Positions 44,357-52,330 of a stretch of DNA of 58,459 bases are shown piece after piece (the stretch's first letter is position 1; each line of letters begins with the position of its first letter). Origin of the DNA: an uncultured Rubrobacteraceae bacterium (GTDB lineage Bacteria; Actinomycetota; Rubrobacteria; Rubrobacterales; Rubrobacteraceae). A program made the translations under genes and the position numbers. Below the pieces are notes generated by a model. It was not told where the DNA came from. It saw only the letters and a program-made list of their open reading frames with translations, and did no database searches. The stretch covers positions 1 to 58,459 of the forward strand of contig CADCVH010000130.1 in the NCBI GenBank assembly GCA_902806085.1, read 5' to 3'.

Positions 44357-45048
44357 GCCGTCTTCTCCTCTCTCTCGGGGATGCCGTAGCGGGTGGAGAG
44401 CAGCCCGCGGCAGAGGCTCGCGTTCCCCTCTATGCTCACCCTCACGGTCTTCGCGAACCGCAGGTGCTGCACGACCGCCTCCTCGGGCACCCTGTTGCCG
44501 TCGGGGTCCACGATGAGCGGCGCTTCGGCCGAGACGTCGAGGCCGAGCTCCGCCCTGCGCGCCAGGTACGTCTCGAACTCCTCGGAGGGCGGAAGATCCT
44601 CTAGCCTCATGTTCGCGAGCTCCTCCGCCGGGCGGCCTTCGGCGCGCAAGGTCCGGCAGAGCTGCTCCTGGCGGGAGACGAAGCTCTTGCGCCGGAAGGT
44701 GGTGCGCAGCCCTTCGAGGTCGGGGCCCGCGGTCTTCTCGGGGAAGGCGCCGTCGAAGCCGCGCCTCTCGTTGACGCCGCCGTTGATCTCCTCGGAGGCG
44801 TAGTGGTCGTCGAGAAAGATCGTCGCCCGCTCCACGCCAGGCACCGAGAGCGCCGCCGCCTGCGCGTCCGCGACCATCAGGTAGGCGAAGTTTGGGGCGC
44901 AAAAGTACGTGGGCAGGCGCAGCCGGACGAGGACGGAGTCGCCGTCTATCTCAAGGGCGGAGACAAAGTCGAGGTCGGTTATGGGCTCGTCGAGCTCGGG
45001 GTCCCGGACGCCCGAGAGGGCGTCCAGAACCTCGTTGTGGTAGATCAT
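44353..45048 (-). CDS. DUF59/MIP18-type iron-sulfur assembly-like protein
   Basis: A 231-residue protein. The first ~85 residues form a MIP18/SufT-like domain (VLDALSGVRDPELDEPITDLDFVSAL, then RLPTYFCAPNFAYLMVADA with the conserved cysteine). The remainder is specific to monooxygenase clusters, with a charged helical region (TFRRKSFVSRQEQLCRTL). It probably helps metal-site maturation of the hydroxylase or reductase; that is inference from domain and operon. ATG 45048 overlaps the amidohydrolase stop. Confidence 0.86.
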   Translation of the reverse strand: MIYHNEVLDALSGVRDPELDEPITDLDFVSALEIDGDSVLVRLRLPTYFCAPNFAYLMVADAQAAALSVPGVERATIFLDDHYASEEINGGVNERRGFDGAFPEKTAGPDLEGLRTTFRRKSFVSRQEQLCRTLRAEGRPAEELANMRLEDLPPSEEFETYLARRAELGLDVSAEAPLIVDPDGNRVPEEAVVQHLRFAKTVRVSIEGNASLCRGLLSTRYGIPEREEKTA

Positions 45049-46088
45049 CTTTCGGTGGCCGGCTTCTCTGTGACGTCGAAGCCGGTGTCCTCGCCCACGG
45101 TGACCAGCTGCAGCTCGTCCGGGACCCGCAGGTCGTAGAGTTTCGCGGCGTTTAGGCCGAGGATCTTGCGCTTGATGTCGGGCGTGATCTCGGCGTAGTC
45201 GTCGAACTCCGGGTCACCCGGGTACTGGAAGTCCACGAACTTCTCCACGAGCCACTTAGGCTGCCAGAGCGCGTAGTCGCTGGCAAATAGGATGCGATCC
45301 TCGCCGATCCAGTAAAGCAGCTCGCCGATGATCTGGGCGAAGTACCTCGGCTTGGCGTGGATGAACGGCATCGCCACCGCGAGCCCGCCGTAGACGTTGG
45401 GCTCCTGGGTGCCTATCCAGCAGAAGTCCTCAAGGCGCGGCAGCCCAACGTGTTCGACTATAAAGTTGAGCTCGGGGTACATGGACGCCACCCGGTCCAC
45501 GTCCGCCACGTCGAAAGAGTCCTTGTTCAGAGGCCAGATCGTCGGCCCCTTGTGGACGTGGATGTTCTTTACGCCGTGCTCCACGCACTTGTCGAGGTGC
45601 TTCAAGGACCACTCGTCGTCTAGCTCCCAGCCGTGCGAGTCGCCGTTCCACTCGGCGGTGTAGAGCTTGACGCCCTTGAGGCTGTGCTCCTGAATCTGGC
45701 GCTCGAAGGCCTCGAGGCCCTTCTGCTCGAAGCGGGGGTCGAAGGACCCGTTGACGATGAACTTGTCAGGGTACTTGTCCTTGAGGACGGAGTTGCGCTC
45801 CAGGGTGTTGAAGCCGGTGTTGTAGAAGTCCGAGAGGTAGGTGGACTGGAAGATGCCGACGTCCACGTGACCGACCTCGAAGAGGTCGTGCATCATGTCC
45901 TCTTCTGAGTACTTGCGGTACTTCTCCAGCGACCACACGTACTCCTCGGGGGAGAGGTTCTTGTGGTAGTCGTAGAAGCACTTGATAAAGCCCTCGCCGT
46001 ACTTGTTGGTGGTGTTCTCCGGGCTCGCGTCCCAGAAGTGGATGTGCTCGTCCACCACGAAATACTTCTCGCCGTCCTTTTCGTACAA
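45045..46088 (-). CDS. Amidohydrolase-family protein of the monooxygenase operon
   Basis: TIM-barrel metal hydrolase-like protein of 347 residues. Metal-site segments are VVDEHIHFWD near the N-terminus, GVKNIHVHKGP, NFIVEHVGLPRLEDF and RILFASDYALWQPKW. Amidohydrolases of this kind recur in propane-monooxygenase clusters, where their reaction is not established. I chose TTG 46088, preceded by GAGAGGAG, because upstream sequence in the longer frame is not conserved-looking. It begins a three-gene overlapping series with the DUF59 and adh genes. Confidence 0.88.
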   Translation of the reverse strand: MYEKDGEKYFVVDEHIHFWDASPENTTNKYGEGFIKCFYDYHKNLSPEEYVWSLEKYRKYSEEDMMHDLFEVGHVDVGIFQSTYLSDFYNTGFNTLERNSVLKDKYPDKFIVNGSFDPRFEQKGLEAFERQIQEHSLKGVKLYTAEWNGDSHGWELDDEWSLKHLDKCVEHGVKNIHVHKGPTIWPLNKDSFDVADVDRVASMYPELNFIVEHVGLPRLEDFCWIGTQEPNVYGGLAVAMPFIHAKPRYFAQIIGELLYWIGEDRILFASDYALWQPKWLVEKFVDFQYPGDPEFDDYAEITPDIKRKILGLNAAKLYDLRVPDELQLVTVGEDTGFDVTEKPATER

Positions 46089-46244
46089 GAGATCTCCTCT
46101 CCCTCTCGGGTACGCCGCTCCCCAGCCAGACGTATCCCCAATGCCTACGCATAAACCGGGCAAGGCAAAGTGCTTACCCGGACCTTAGAGGTTGCGCGAA
46201 TCCTGGAACCGATTCCCTCCTTTCCCCAAGTTGGAACGTACGTG

Positions 46245-46274
46245 ATTATAGGGTCAACGCCGAACCCGGGGCAA
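46245..46274 (-). promoter_or_regulatory. Predicted promoter for the amidohydrolase-DUF59-adh operon
   Basis: On the minus strand TTGCCC (46274-46269) and a consensus TATAAT (46250-46245) are 18 bases apart, about 155 bases before the start codon. Nearby, ACAATGTAAGAAAAA (46294-46308, plus strand) resembles the left half of the palindrome in front of prmA (ACAGTGTGAGAAAAT). The rest of the 331-base divergent gap holds no gene. Confidence 0.5.
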
Positions 46275-46419
46275 CAACGCCCCCCGCTTTCCGACAATGT
46301 AAGAAAAACGCCGGAGAGCGGCGACGCGGCCGTCCGGCCTGTATAGACTGTTGCAAGCGAGCGACGTTCGTTGCGAAACGCGACGGTCTCTCGCCGCCCA
46401 CCCGCGAAAGGAGCCGGGG

Positions 46420-46728
46420 ATGCTCGGGGATCACGCGAACAGGCACACGAAGCCCAGGGAGTTCGGGGAGCGCGCCCTCAAGGCGGGTAGGATGCTCTAC
46501 ATGTGCCACGAGAACGGGACGGAGGACCCGTGGAACACCCTGGCGATGGCGGTCTGCGCCTTCGAGGGCCTGCACACCAAGGACGGCTGGGAGTACCTCC
46601 TGACGAACCGCCGGGACATAGAGGACATCGCCGGTCTTTTCGAGAGGGCCACCTCCCCGGAAGAGTTCCGGGACGGGTTGTTGGAGCTTAAGGAGCGGGA
46701 CCTAGCGCGGCGGATGGGTAACGGTTAG
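46420..46728 (+). CDS. Small hypothetical protein opposite to the monooxygenase operon
   Basis: A 102-residue soluble protein with an AAAGGAG ribosome site before ATG 46420. The sequence is rich in charged residues (HTKPREFGERALKAGRMLYMCHENG; WEYLLTNRRDIEDIAGLFERA) and ends in a basic helix. No family recognised. It is on the plus strand inside a gap between two minus-strand blocks of the locus, so it splits the prm genes from the amidohydrolase/adh/groEL block. Confidence 0.7.
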   Translation: MLGDHANRHTKPREFGERALKAGRMLYMCHENGTEDPWNTLAMAVCAFEGLHTKDGWEYLLTNRRDIEDIAGLFERATSPEEFRDGLLELKERDLARRMGNG

Positions 46729-46819
46729 CCGGACCCGCCGGGTCTCCGGGCGCAGGGGGACGTGTGGCGTCTCGTGAGGAGAGCAGGGCGGAGGTACGCG
46801 GGGCGCTCGCCCGGTTGGG

Positions 46820-47032
46820 ATGGGAAGTTCGGCCGAGGATGCGTCGTCGGGCGCGGTCATCGGTGGGCACGGCAAGTACTACCTGATGGTCAGCTTCGGG
46901 GACGACGGCCCCACCTCCATGATCATCTCCTACGTCGGAGGCGGCGGCGGGCTACTCAGCCGCGGGTGGCCCGGCCTGGAGCGCCTCCCGGCCCCCCGGA
47001 AGATCGTCCGGACGCCCTCCCACCGGTCGTAA
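46820..47032 (+). CDS. Doubtful small ORF
   Basis: A 70-residue frame (ATG 46820) in the 400-base gap before prmD. The middle (GKYYLMVSFGDDGPTSMIISYVGG) has a plausible strand pattern, but the ribosome site is weak, and composition at both ends is not convincing. If it is not real, this stretch has no gene. Confidence 0.28.
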   Translation: MGSSAEDASSGAVIGGHGKYYLMVSFGDDGPTSMIISYVGGGGGLLSRGWPGLERLPAPRKIVRTPSHRS

Positions 47033-47129
47033 GGCTTCAACGGGGGCGCGTCGACGGCGTAAGAGGGCGTCCGGTCCACGTTAGCGAACCGGCCACCCTC
47101 TTCTAGAGACGCTTCGGTTTAGTCAGGAG

Positions 47130-47495
47130 CTACTGCTTCACCTCCGGGAGTTGGAAGCCGATTTCCTCGGCGGCGTCTTCGGGGTTGGCGAACAGGAGGA
47201 CCCGGTCGTCTTGCTTGACCATGCGCCCGTAGTGGGTGGAGGTCTCGATCTCGAAGTCCTCCGGGGTGAACTCCTCCACGCCCAGGGCCTCGGCTATCTC
47301 GTCCATGTCGAACTCGAGCCTGTCGTCTGCGTCGATCCGGATCATGGCCGGGTACTTAACGACCTCGACGCCGGGTTTCTCGCCCATCACCTCGGCGATA
47401 ACGTTGCCCTCGACGCTGGCGCTCATCGTGACGCCGCACCTGTTGGACGACGTGCGGTGGTTCTCGAAACGTTCTTCGATTGGCCTTTCGCTCAC
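47130..47495 (-). CDS. prmD: Monooxygenase coupling/effector protein (MmoB/DmpM family)
   Basis: Small regulatory subunit of soluble diiron monooxygenases. It binds the hydroxylase and tunes substrate access and electron transfer. The 121 residues include the family core (NRCGVTMSASVEGNVIAEVM) and IRIDADDRLEFDMDEIAEALG. GTG 47495 overlaps the prmC stop by four bases and follows a perfect AAGGAGGTGA. It closes the prmA-B-C-D series. Confidence 0.93.
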   Translation of the reverse strand: MSERPIEERFENHRTSSNRCGVTMSASVEGNVIAEVMGEKPGVEVVKYPAMIRIDADDRLEFDMDEIAEALGVEEFTPEDFEIETSTHYGRMVKQDDRVLLFANPEDAAEEIGFQLPEVKQ

Positions 47496-48625
47496 AGGGT
47501 CACCTCCTTTGGCAACTGGAGTTGAAGATCGTCGAGGACGCCCTGGAAGCGGCTCTTGACCCCTTCGTAGGAATCATCGAAGCTTACCGGCTTGACCTCG
47601 GGCTCGGACCAGATGGGCGCGAGCCCCTTGGCTGCGGCGACGCTGTAGGGTGTCCAGCGGGCGAGCCACTCCTGCATGAGCTGGCGGTTCTCCTCGCCGT
47701 GGACTTCGTCCTCCCCGAAGACGCGGAACATCTCCTTGGTGTAGCGGAGGTCGCGCTCGTTGAACTCCCTCTCGCTCACCCCGATCACGGAGCCAGTCAG
47801 GGAGTCGCCGTGCAGGGGGGCGAACCGCATCGCGAACTGGCTGCGGAACAGCTCGCCGACGAGCGGCTCCAGGATGATGTTGGCCGCGAAGGTGGTCTCG
47901 GCCCAGTCCTTGGCGTTGATAATCCGCTCGACGTTCTCGCGCACGCCCTGCCAGGACGGATCGTTCATCCAGACCTCCTGGTGGATGGTCGGGTCGAACT
48001 CGTCCTCGGAGAAGATCTCGCTGATCTCCAGGTTGTAGAGCATGATGTCCTGGGCGGTGCGCAGCTTGTGCATGCAGTTGACGGCGATGGCGTTGTTGAG
48101 CATGTTGCTCATGGCTGCCCTCTGGGCCGGCATGAAGACGTACATCCCGAGGCCGTGGTCCACGTGCGACCAGGCGCTGACGTGCTTGGCGAGCATCGGG
48201 AGCCAGCTCTTGTTCCAGTACTGGAACACGTTCTCGGACTTGGCGTTCTCGATGCTCTGCGTGATCTGGCGGACGGAGTTGGAGTTGTTGACGTAGTACG
48301 TCTTCTCCCACTCCTCGTTGGGGTCGCGGAACTCGTGCCAGTTGGAGGACTTTATGCTCGTCCAACTCGCGTCGTAGCCCAGATCGCCGTTGGGCCAACC
48401 GAGGATCCAACCCTGCGTCAGGTACTTGTCCGGGTCGGGCTGGACGTCGACCGTTACGTCCTCGTACTTGGTGGCGCGGCGGCCCTTGGGCTCGAAGTAG
48501 TTGTAGGTCCGGCTGCCGGACCCCGCGAACTCCGCCGCCCCGGCTTCCGCGTCCGTTAGCCGGATGGGGGGTATGCTCCTCGTTCCCCGCCCCGCCGCTT
48601 CGGTGATTGCCTTCTCTTCAGTCAC
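47492..48625 (-). CDS. prmC: Propane/ketone monooxygenase hydroxylase beta subunit
   Basis: Small hydroxylase subunit (377 residues) of a soluble diiron monooxygenase. It has the ferritin-like helical fold without metal ligands. Recognisable regions are TYNYFEPKGRRATKYEDVT at the start, AWSHVDHGLGMYVF, MLNNAIAVNCMHKLRTAQD and WAETTFAANIILEPLVGELFR. The order alpha, reductase, beta, coupling is that of prmABCD and mimABCD. GTG 48625 is the start. Confidence 0.94.
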   Translation of the reverse strand: MTEEKAITEAAGRGTRSIPPIRLTDAEAGAAEFAGSGSRTYNYFEPKGRRATKYEDVTVDVQPDPDKYLTQGWILGWPNGDLGYDASWTSIKSSNWHEFRDPNEEWEKTYYVNNSNSVRQITQSIENAKSENVFQYWNKSWLPMLAKHVSAWSHVDHGLGMYVFMPAQRAAMSNMLNNAIAVNCMHKLRTAQDIMLYNLEISEIFSEDEFDPTIHQEVWMNDPSWQGVRENVERIINAKDWAETTFAANIILEPLVGELFRSQFAMRFAPLHGDSLTGSVIGVSEREFNERDLRYTKEMFRVFGEDEVHGEENRQLMQEWLARWTPYSVAAAKGLAPIWSEPEVKPVSFDDSYEGVKSRFQGVLDDLQLQLPKEVTL

Positions 48626-48724
48626 AGACGGTCAACCATCCTTTCCCTGTTGGTCTTTGCTGCCCGCACGACGAACTCTGTGGATCTGGTGTTCTGCCCG
48701 TCAAGGCATAGCCGTCTCCTCTCT

Positions 48725-49813
48725 TTATCCGAGCCGTTCGGGGGCCTCCGGGCCTCTCACTTCTTTCTTCTTGGACCCCTCCGCCTCCCCCGTGGTGGTG
48801 AACTTGTCGAAGTAGATGCTCTCCCGCTCCACACCCTTCATCTCGATCACCGGTATGGCGGCGTCGATCATGGGGGGCGGGCCGGCCAGGTACGCCTCCG
48901 TCCCGCCCAAATCCCCCTCCAGGCGGTTGAGGACGTCCGTGATCAGACCCGTCTCCCCGTCCCATTCGTCTGCGGGATCGGGCTCCGAGAGCGCCGGCAC
49001 GAACCGGAAACCGGGCAGCTTCTCCTCAAGCGCCGCCAACTCGTCGAGATAGAAGAGGTCCTTCTTCGTCCTGGCCCCGTAGTAGAAGGTGGCCTTCCGC
49101 CCGATGCCCTTCTCGGCCATGTGGTTGAGGATGGACCAGATCGGGGCCATCCCCGAGCCGCCCCCGAGGAAGATGATGTCCCCCTCGCTCTTCTCGTGCA
49201 GCATGAACATCCCGAAGGGCACCTTCACCTTCATCTTGTCCCCGACCTTGAGATCCTCCTCCAGGTAACTCGAGAACATCCCTCCCGGATAAACCTTGAT
49301 GATGAACTCCGCCCGCTCGGCGGAGGACGTGGTGTTGGCCATGGAGTAGGCCCGGTGCTCGTTGCTCCCCGGAAGGTAGAGCTCGGCGTACTGCCCCGGG
49401 ATAAAGTTCATCTCCGGGGGGTCCACCAGGTTGAGCACGAGCCGCTTTATGTCGTGCGTGAGCGCCTCGATCTCCTCGACCTCGGCGTGAACCATCTGGA
49501 TCGGAACCCCCGTCTCCAGCATGTCCTCGTGGTAGGCGATGAGCTCGACGTCCAGATCGCCGTAAGCGTAAGACTTGCACAGGAGGACGAAACCCTCCTC
49601 TTCCTCGGTCTCGTTGAGCGCGAACGTGGAGAAAGGGTCCATCTCCATGTCGCCGTCCAACAGGAACGCCTTGCACGCCGCGCACTGCCCCTGCCTGCAT
49701 CCATGCATCAACATAACGCCCTGCCTGAACGCCGCATCCAGGACGGTCTCTTCTTCGTCTACCTCGATCTCGATGTCGACAGGCTCAAAGTGGACCTTGT
49801 GCTTTTCTCCCAT
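48725..49813 (-). CDS. prmB: Monooxygenase reductase (2Fe-2S/FAD/NADH)
   Basis: Electron-transfer subunit of 362 residues. An N-terminal plant-type ferredoxin domain (HGCRQGQCAACKAFL plus a later Cys in VLLCKSYA) is followed by the FAD-binding domain (HRAYSMANT) and the NAD domain (IIFLGGGSGMAPIWSIL, ending YLAGPPPMIDAAIPV). It passes NADH electrons to the hydroxylase diiron site. ATG 49813 is preferred over a start five codons earlier. A 583-base gap separates it from prmA, containing a promoter, an operator-like repeat and a carboxylase remnant. Confidence 0.95.
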   Translation of the reverse strand: MGEKHKVHFEPVDIEIEVDEEETVLDAAFRQGVMLMHGCRQGQCAACKAFLLDGDMEMDPFSTFALNETEEEEGFVLLCKSYAYGDLDVELIAYHEDMLETGVPIQMVHAEVEEIEALTHDIKRLVLNLVDPPEMNFIPGQYAELYLPGSNEHRAYSMANTTSSAERAEFIIKVYPGGMFSSYLEEDLKVGDKMKVKVPFGMFMLHEKSEGDIIFLGGGSGMAPIWSILNHMAEKGIGRKATFYYGARTKKDLFYLDELAALEEKLPGFRFVPALSEPDPADEWDGETGLITDVLNRLEGDLGGTEAYLAGPPPMIDAAIPVIEMKGVERESIYFDKFTTTGEAEGSKKKEVRGPEAPERLG

Positions 49814-49882
49814 AACTCTGCCCCTCAACCCCTTTTATGCATGATCGTGTGGCGTACGCTCCCAAATCCCCTGTGGAGCAGG

Positions 49883-49920
49883 ATCGTATACACCCGGGAT
49901 AGCCACGTCAAAATTGTGAC
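49883..49920 (-). promoter_or_regulatory. Predicted prmB promoter with overlapping palindrome
   Basis: On the minus strand TTGACG (49911-49906) and TACGAT (49888-49883) are 17 bases apart, about 70 bases before prmB. The inverted repeat GTCA-AAATTG-TGAC (49907-49920) covers the -35 hexamer, so a repressor bound there would block transcription. This implies prmBCD can be expressed apart from prmA. Confidence 0.5.
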
Positions 49921-50143
49921 AACCCATTCCTCCCATGTTGGGATTTACGGGCGCGTAGACGAAAAAGGAAGGAATTCCAACAAATTTGGAACCAAAAAGT
50001 GGTGGCGTGCAAGCGAGGGCCACCGGATCGAACCGGCGGCCTTCTCAAGGGGCTGCTTCGTCAGGTACCTCTTGGGCCCGCCTTTCCGCCGGCGGCGTGC
50101 TCTCGGTGGGCTTCGTCCGCCGGGCGGTGCGTCGAACCGAGGT

Positions 50144-50203
50144 TTATCCGGTGTCGAGGAGGGCGATCTCCCCGCGGTTGGCGACCAAAACCTTCTCCAA
50201 CAA
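50144..50203 (-). pseudogene. 5' remnant of a biotin carboxylase gene
   Basis: On the minus strand a TTG-TTG start with GGAGAGGG just before it opens a 19-codon frame: L-L-E-K-V-L-V-A-N-R-G-E-I-A, then L-L-D-T-G and a stop. The first 14 residues are the near-invariant N-terminus of acyl-CoA/pyruvate carboxylase biotin-carboxylase subunits. The rest of the gene is missing. It lies between prmA and prmB; propionyl-CoA carboxylase would be a logical downstream enzyme of propane oxidation, so this may mark a deletion within an ancestral operon. Confidence 0.6.
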
Positions 50204-50346
50204 CCCTCTCCAGCATCGTGCGGCCTCGCAACAAGGGCAAACGACCGGACCCCTACCGGATCCTACGCACGCCCGACGGGCCGGCCAAAAAAGCCCGCGC
50301 CATTCTTTGAAGGTTGGAACTTGTTATCGGGAAGGAGACGCAAAGA

Positions 50347-50375
50347 GAGAGCGGCCGGGCAACCCGGCCGCTCTC
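50347..50375 (-). terminator. Perfect 13-bp hairpin downstream of prmA
   Basis: GAGAGCGGCCGGG and CCCGGCCGCTCTC pair perfectly around a three-base loop, 22 bases after the prmA stop. On the minus strand it is followed by TCTTT. It probably ends or attenuates transcription of prmA, giving more prmA than prmBCD transcript. Confidence 0.6.
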
Positions 50376-50396
50376 CTTGGTAAACGTCCCTGACGG

Positions 50397-52034
50397 TTAG
50401 TAGCTGGTGTTTATGGTGAAGCCAGCCTTGTACTCCGCCATGTGCTTCTCACGCTCTTCGTCGGACATCTGGTTGAGCAGGATGTTCGGGCTCTGGAACT
50501 CGATGCCCTTCGTGTTATCGGTGGTCCACATCTTCTTCTCGTCGAAGAGGACGTGGGGCTGGGGGACGAGGGTCTTGCCGTCATCCCGGACGTAGCCGAG
50601 ATCTCTCTGAATGTCGGCGAGGTCCCAGCCGTGGTAGAGGGTCTCCCACTCGCGCTTGCCGGTCATCTTGCCCATGGCGGGCGTCGGGCGGCCCTTGTAG
50701 GTGTCGCGGAAGGCGACCGTGTCCGTCCAGTGGCAGTACTCGTGGCAGTAGGTCCTCCACTGGCCGTCGACGAAGTCGAAGACGGTGTCTTCGCGGATCA
50801 GGCACGGGACCATGCAGCTCCAGCAGCGGTGCGGGTACACGTAGCCGGTGTCCTCGAAGGCTATCGGCTTGTGGCCGTTAGGCTCCGAAAGCGAGCTGTA
50901 GTGCTCCCACCACTTGCCGTACTCGTCGTACCAACCCGGATACTTGTGCTCGAACCACTCGAAGTCTTCCTCGGTCATCGGGTCGATGCGCCAGTAGTTG
51001 ACCGGCCAGCCGGTGGCGAAGAACTGGGCGACCTTGTGCACGTAGCCCTTGTTCCAGATCCGGTTCCAGCCCTCCTCGACGACTTCGTGAGGAACCTTGA
51101 GACCGTACTTCTCGAGCGGGACCAGGTAGCTGCGGTAGTAGTCGTCGTAGTACCAGCGGCGCCACATCTCCGCGTAGGACTCGCGGTCCTTGCGGCGGTC
51201 CTTGGTGCCGTACTCGATAAACACGCCGATGGCGGCGTCCACGACGGCGTGCTGGTTCCAGAGCGAGTAGATCAGGTCCCGCTCGAGGAGGTCCTTGTTC
51301 TCGTCGTTGGCGAGCGCCATCAGGAGCGTGCCGTAGCCGTTGTTCATGTGCCTGGACTCGTCGGACTGGACCGAGAGGAACACGGTCGGCAGCAGGTAGT
51401 CGCCGTTGGCGGCGGCCTCCGACGGCATCGCCACGAACAGGGTGTTCGTAAAGGCGGTCTCCGCGACGACCTGCAGGTAGATGTTGCAGGCGGTGATCGC
51501 GTCACCCGTGATGAAGCCCTCGCCGAACTGGCGGCCGATGGTCCCGGCGTAGTTGTTGGAGAACGCCTTCTCGGTGATGTCGAACCCGGCGGGGTCGATG
51601 TAGTTCTTCATGTACTCGCGCTTGAGGTTCATCTGGATCGTCGAGTGGCGGACCTCGTCGATCATCTGCAGCGCGAGCCCGTTGTGGATCTCGGTGTTTG
51701 GTACGGCCTCCGTCAGGAGCGGCATCGCCCTCGCGGCCGAGATCTCGGGGAAAGGAATGATGGAGAGAAAGAGCTTCTGCCACTCCATCCACCTGGGCTG
51801 CACCTGGCGCCACATGTTCCCGCGTACAGCACCGTCCACGGCGCCGTAGACCCGGTGGTCCTTCTCCTCCTGCATGGTGAAGTAGGACTGCATGACCTGC
51901 TTCATCGGGTCCTTCTGCGAACCCTTGGTAAGGACGTAGTCGGTCTTGTACTTCGGGTCCTTCTCGACGAAAGTCGGGTCCCAGGAGAGCTCCTGGATCT
52001 TCTTGTGCGCCTTCGTTACGCTTCTTCGGGCCAC
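50397..52034 (-). CDS. prmA: Propane/small-ketone monooxygenase hydroxylase alpha subunit
   Basis: Large hydroxylase subunit (545 residues) carrying the carboxylate-bridged diiron centre. The six ligands are E97 (FPEISA), E127 and H130 (IDEVRH), E192 (VAETAF), E226 and H229 (SDESRH). The spacing is identical to methane monooxygenase MmoX (114, 144, 147, 209, 243, 246). The Cys-rich C-terminal segment (PHRCWSCMVPC, YCHEYCHW) fits the propane/MimA subgroup. GTG 52034 follows AAGGAG. Substrate could be propane, acetone or phenol-type compounds; sequence alone does not separate these. Confidence 0.95.
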   Translation of the reverse strand: MARRSVTKAHKKIQELSWDPTFVEKDPKYKTDYVLTKGSQKDPMKQVMQSYFTMQEEKDHRVYGAVDGAVRGNMWRQVQPRWMEWQKLFLSIIPFPEISAARAMPLLTEAVPNTEIHNGLALQMIDEVRHSTIQMNLKREYMKNYIDPAGFDITEKAFSNNYAGTIGRQFGEGFITGDAITACNIYLQVVAETAFTNTLFVAMPSEAAANGDYLLPTVFLSVQSDESRHMNNGYGTLLMALANDENKDLLERDLIYSLWNQHAVVDAAIGVFIEYGTKDRRKDRESYAEMWRRWYYDDYYRSYLVPLEKYGLKVPHEVVEEGWNRIWNKGYVHKVAQFFATGWPVNYWRIDPMTEEDFEWFEHKYPGWYDEYGKWWEHYSSLSEPNGHKPIAFEDTGYVYPHRCWSCMVPCLIREDTVFDFVDGQWRTYCHEYCHWTDTVAFRDTYKGRPTPAMGKMTGKREWETLYHGWDLADIQRDLGYVRDDGKTLVPQPHVLFDEKKMWTTDNTKGIEFQSPNILLNQMSDEEREKHMAEYKAGFTINTSY

Positions 52035-52204
52035 GTGGAATGACTCCTTTCTAGAGTCCGGCTACCAAACGTGCTTTCTGGCAGTTTTCTTCCTGGTACC
52101 TCCTCCGCTTTCCCGACGGCATACCCCTCAAGCTCCCTTTCTTACAAAGCCATCTTAGGTCCGGCTTCCGGGCCGGCAAAGGCCGCCGACGCATTTTTCC
52201 AACA

Positions 52205-52222
52205 GTGTGAGAAAATTCACAC
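52205..52222. promoter_or_regulatory. Perfect palindromic operator between prmA and iclR
   Basis: GTGTGA-GAAAAT-TCACAC is a perfect 6-6-6 inverted repeat in the 296-base divergent region between prmA (minus) and the IclR gene (plus). It is the only strong palindrome there and is the best candidate binding site for the adjacent regulator. A CRP-like site is the alternative, since TGTGA-N6-TCACA is the classic CRP pattern. Confidence 0.6.
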
Positions 52223-52330
52223 GTAAAGGGGTATAGGTCTTGCGCGTGGGATCAGATGTTACAAAATCAAGATCAAGGCAAGGCGACCATAGCGCCCCGC
52301 GAGAGGGGTGCGAGATCGGGGTGACCGTCA

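Noticed and set aside
50011..50047. tRNA 3'-half-like hairpin with a TTCGAT loop (minus strand, GGCCGCCGG/CCGGTGGCC)
   Set aside because: No matching 5' acceptor strand, D arm or anticodon arm could be found at the right distance. The 9-bp stem is longer than a T stem, so it is not called as a tRNA or tRNA fragment.
48650..50383. 577-codon plus-strand frame opposite prmB and the prmA-prmB gap
   Set aside because: It is antisense to an unmistakable reductase and reads through the gap by chance in GC-rich DNA.
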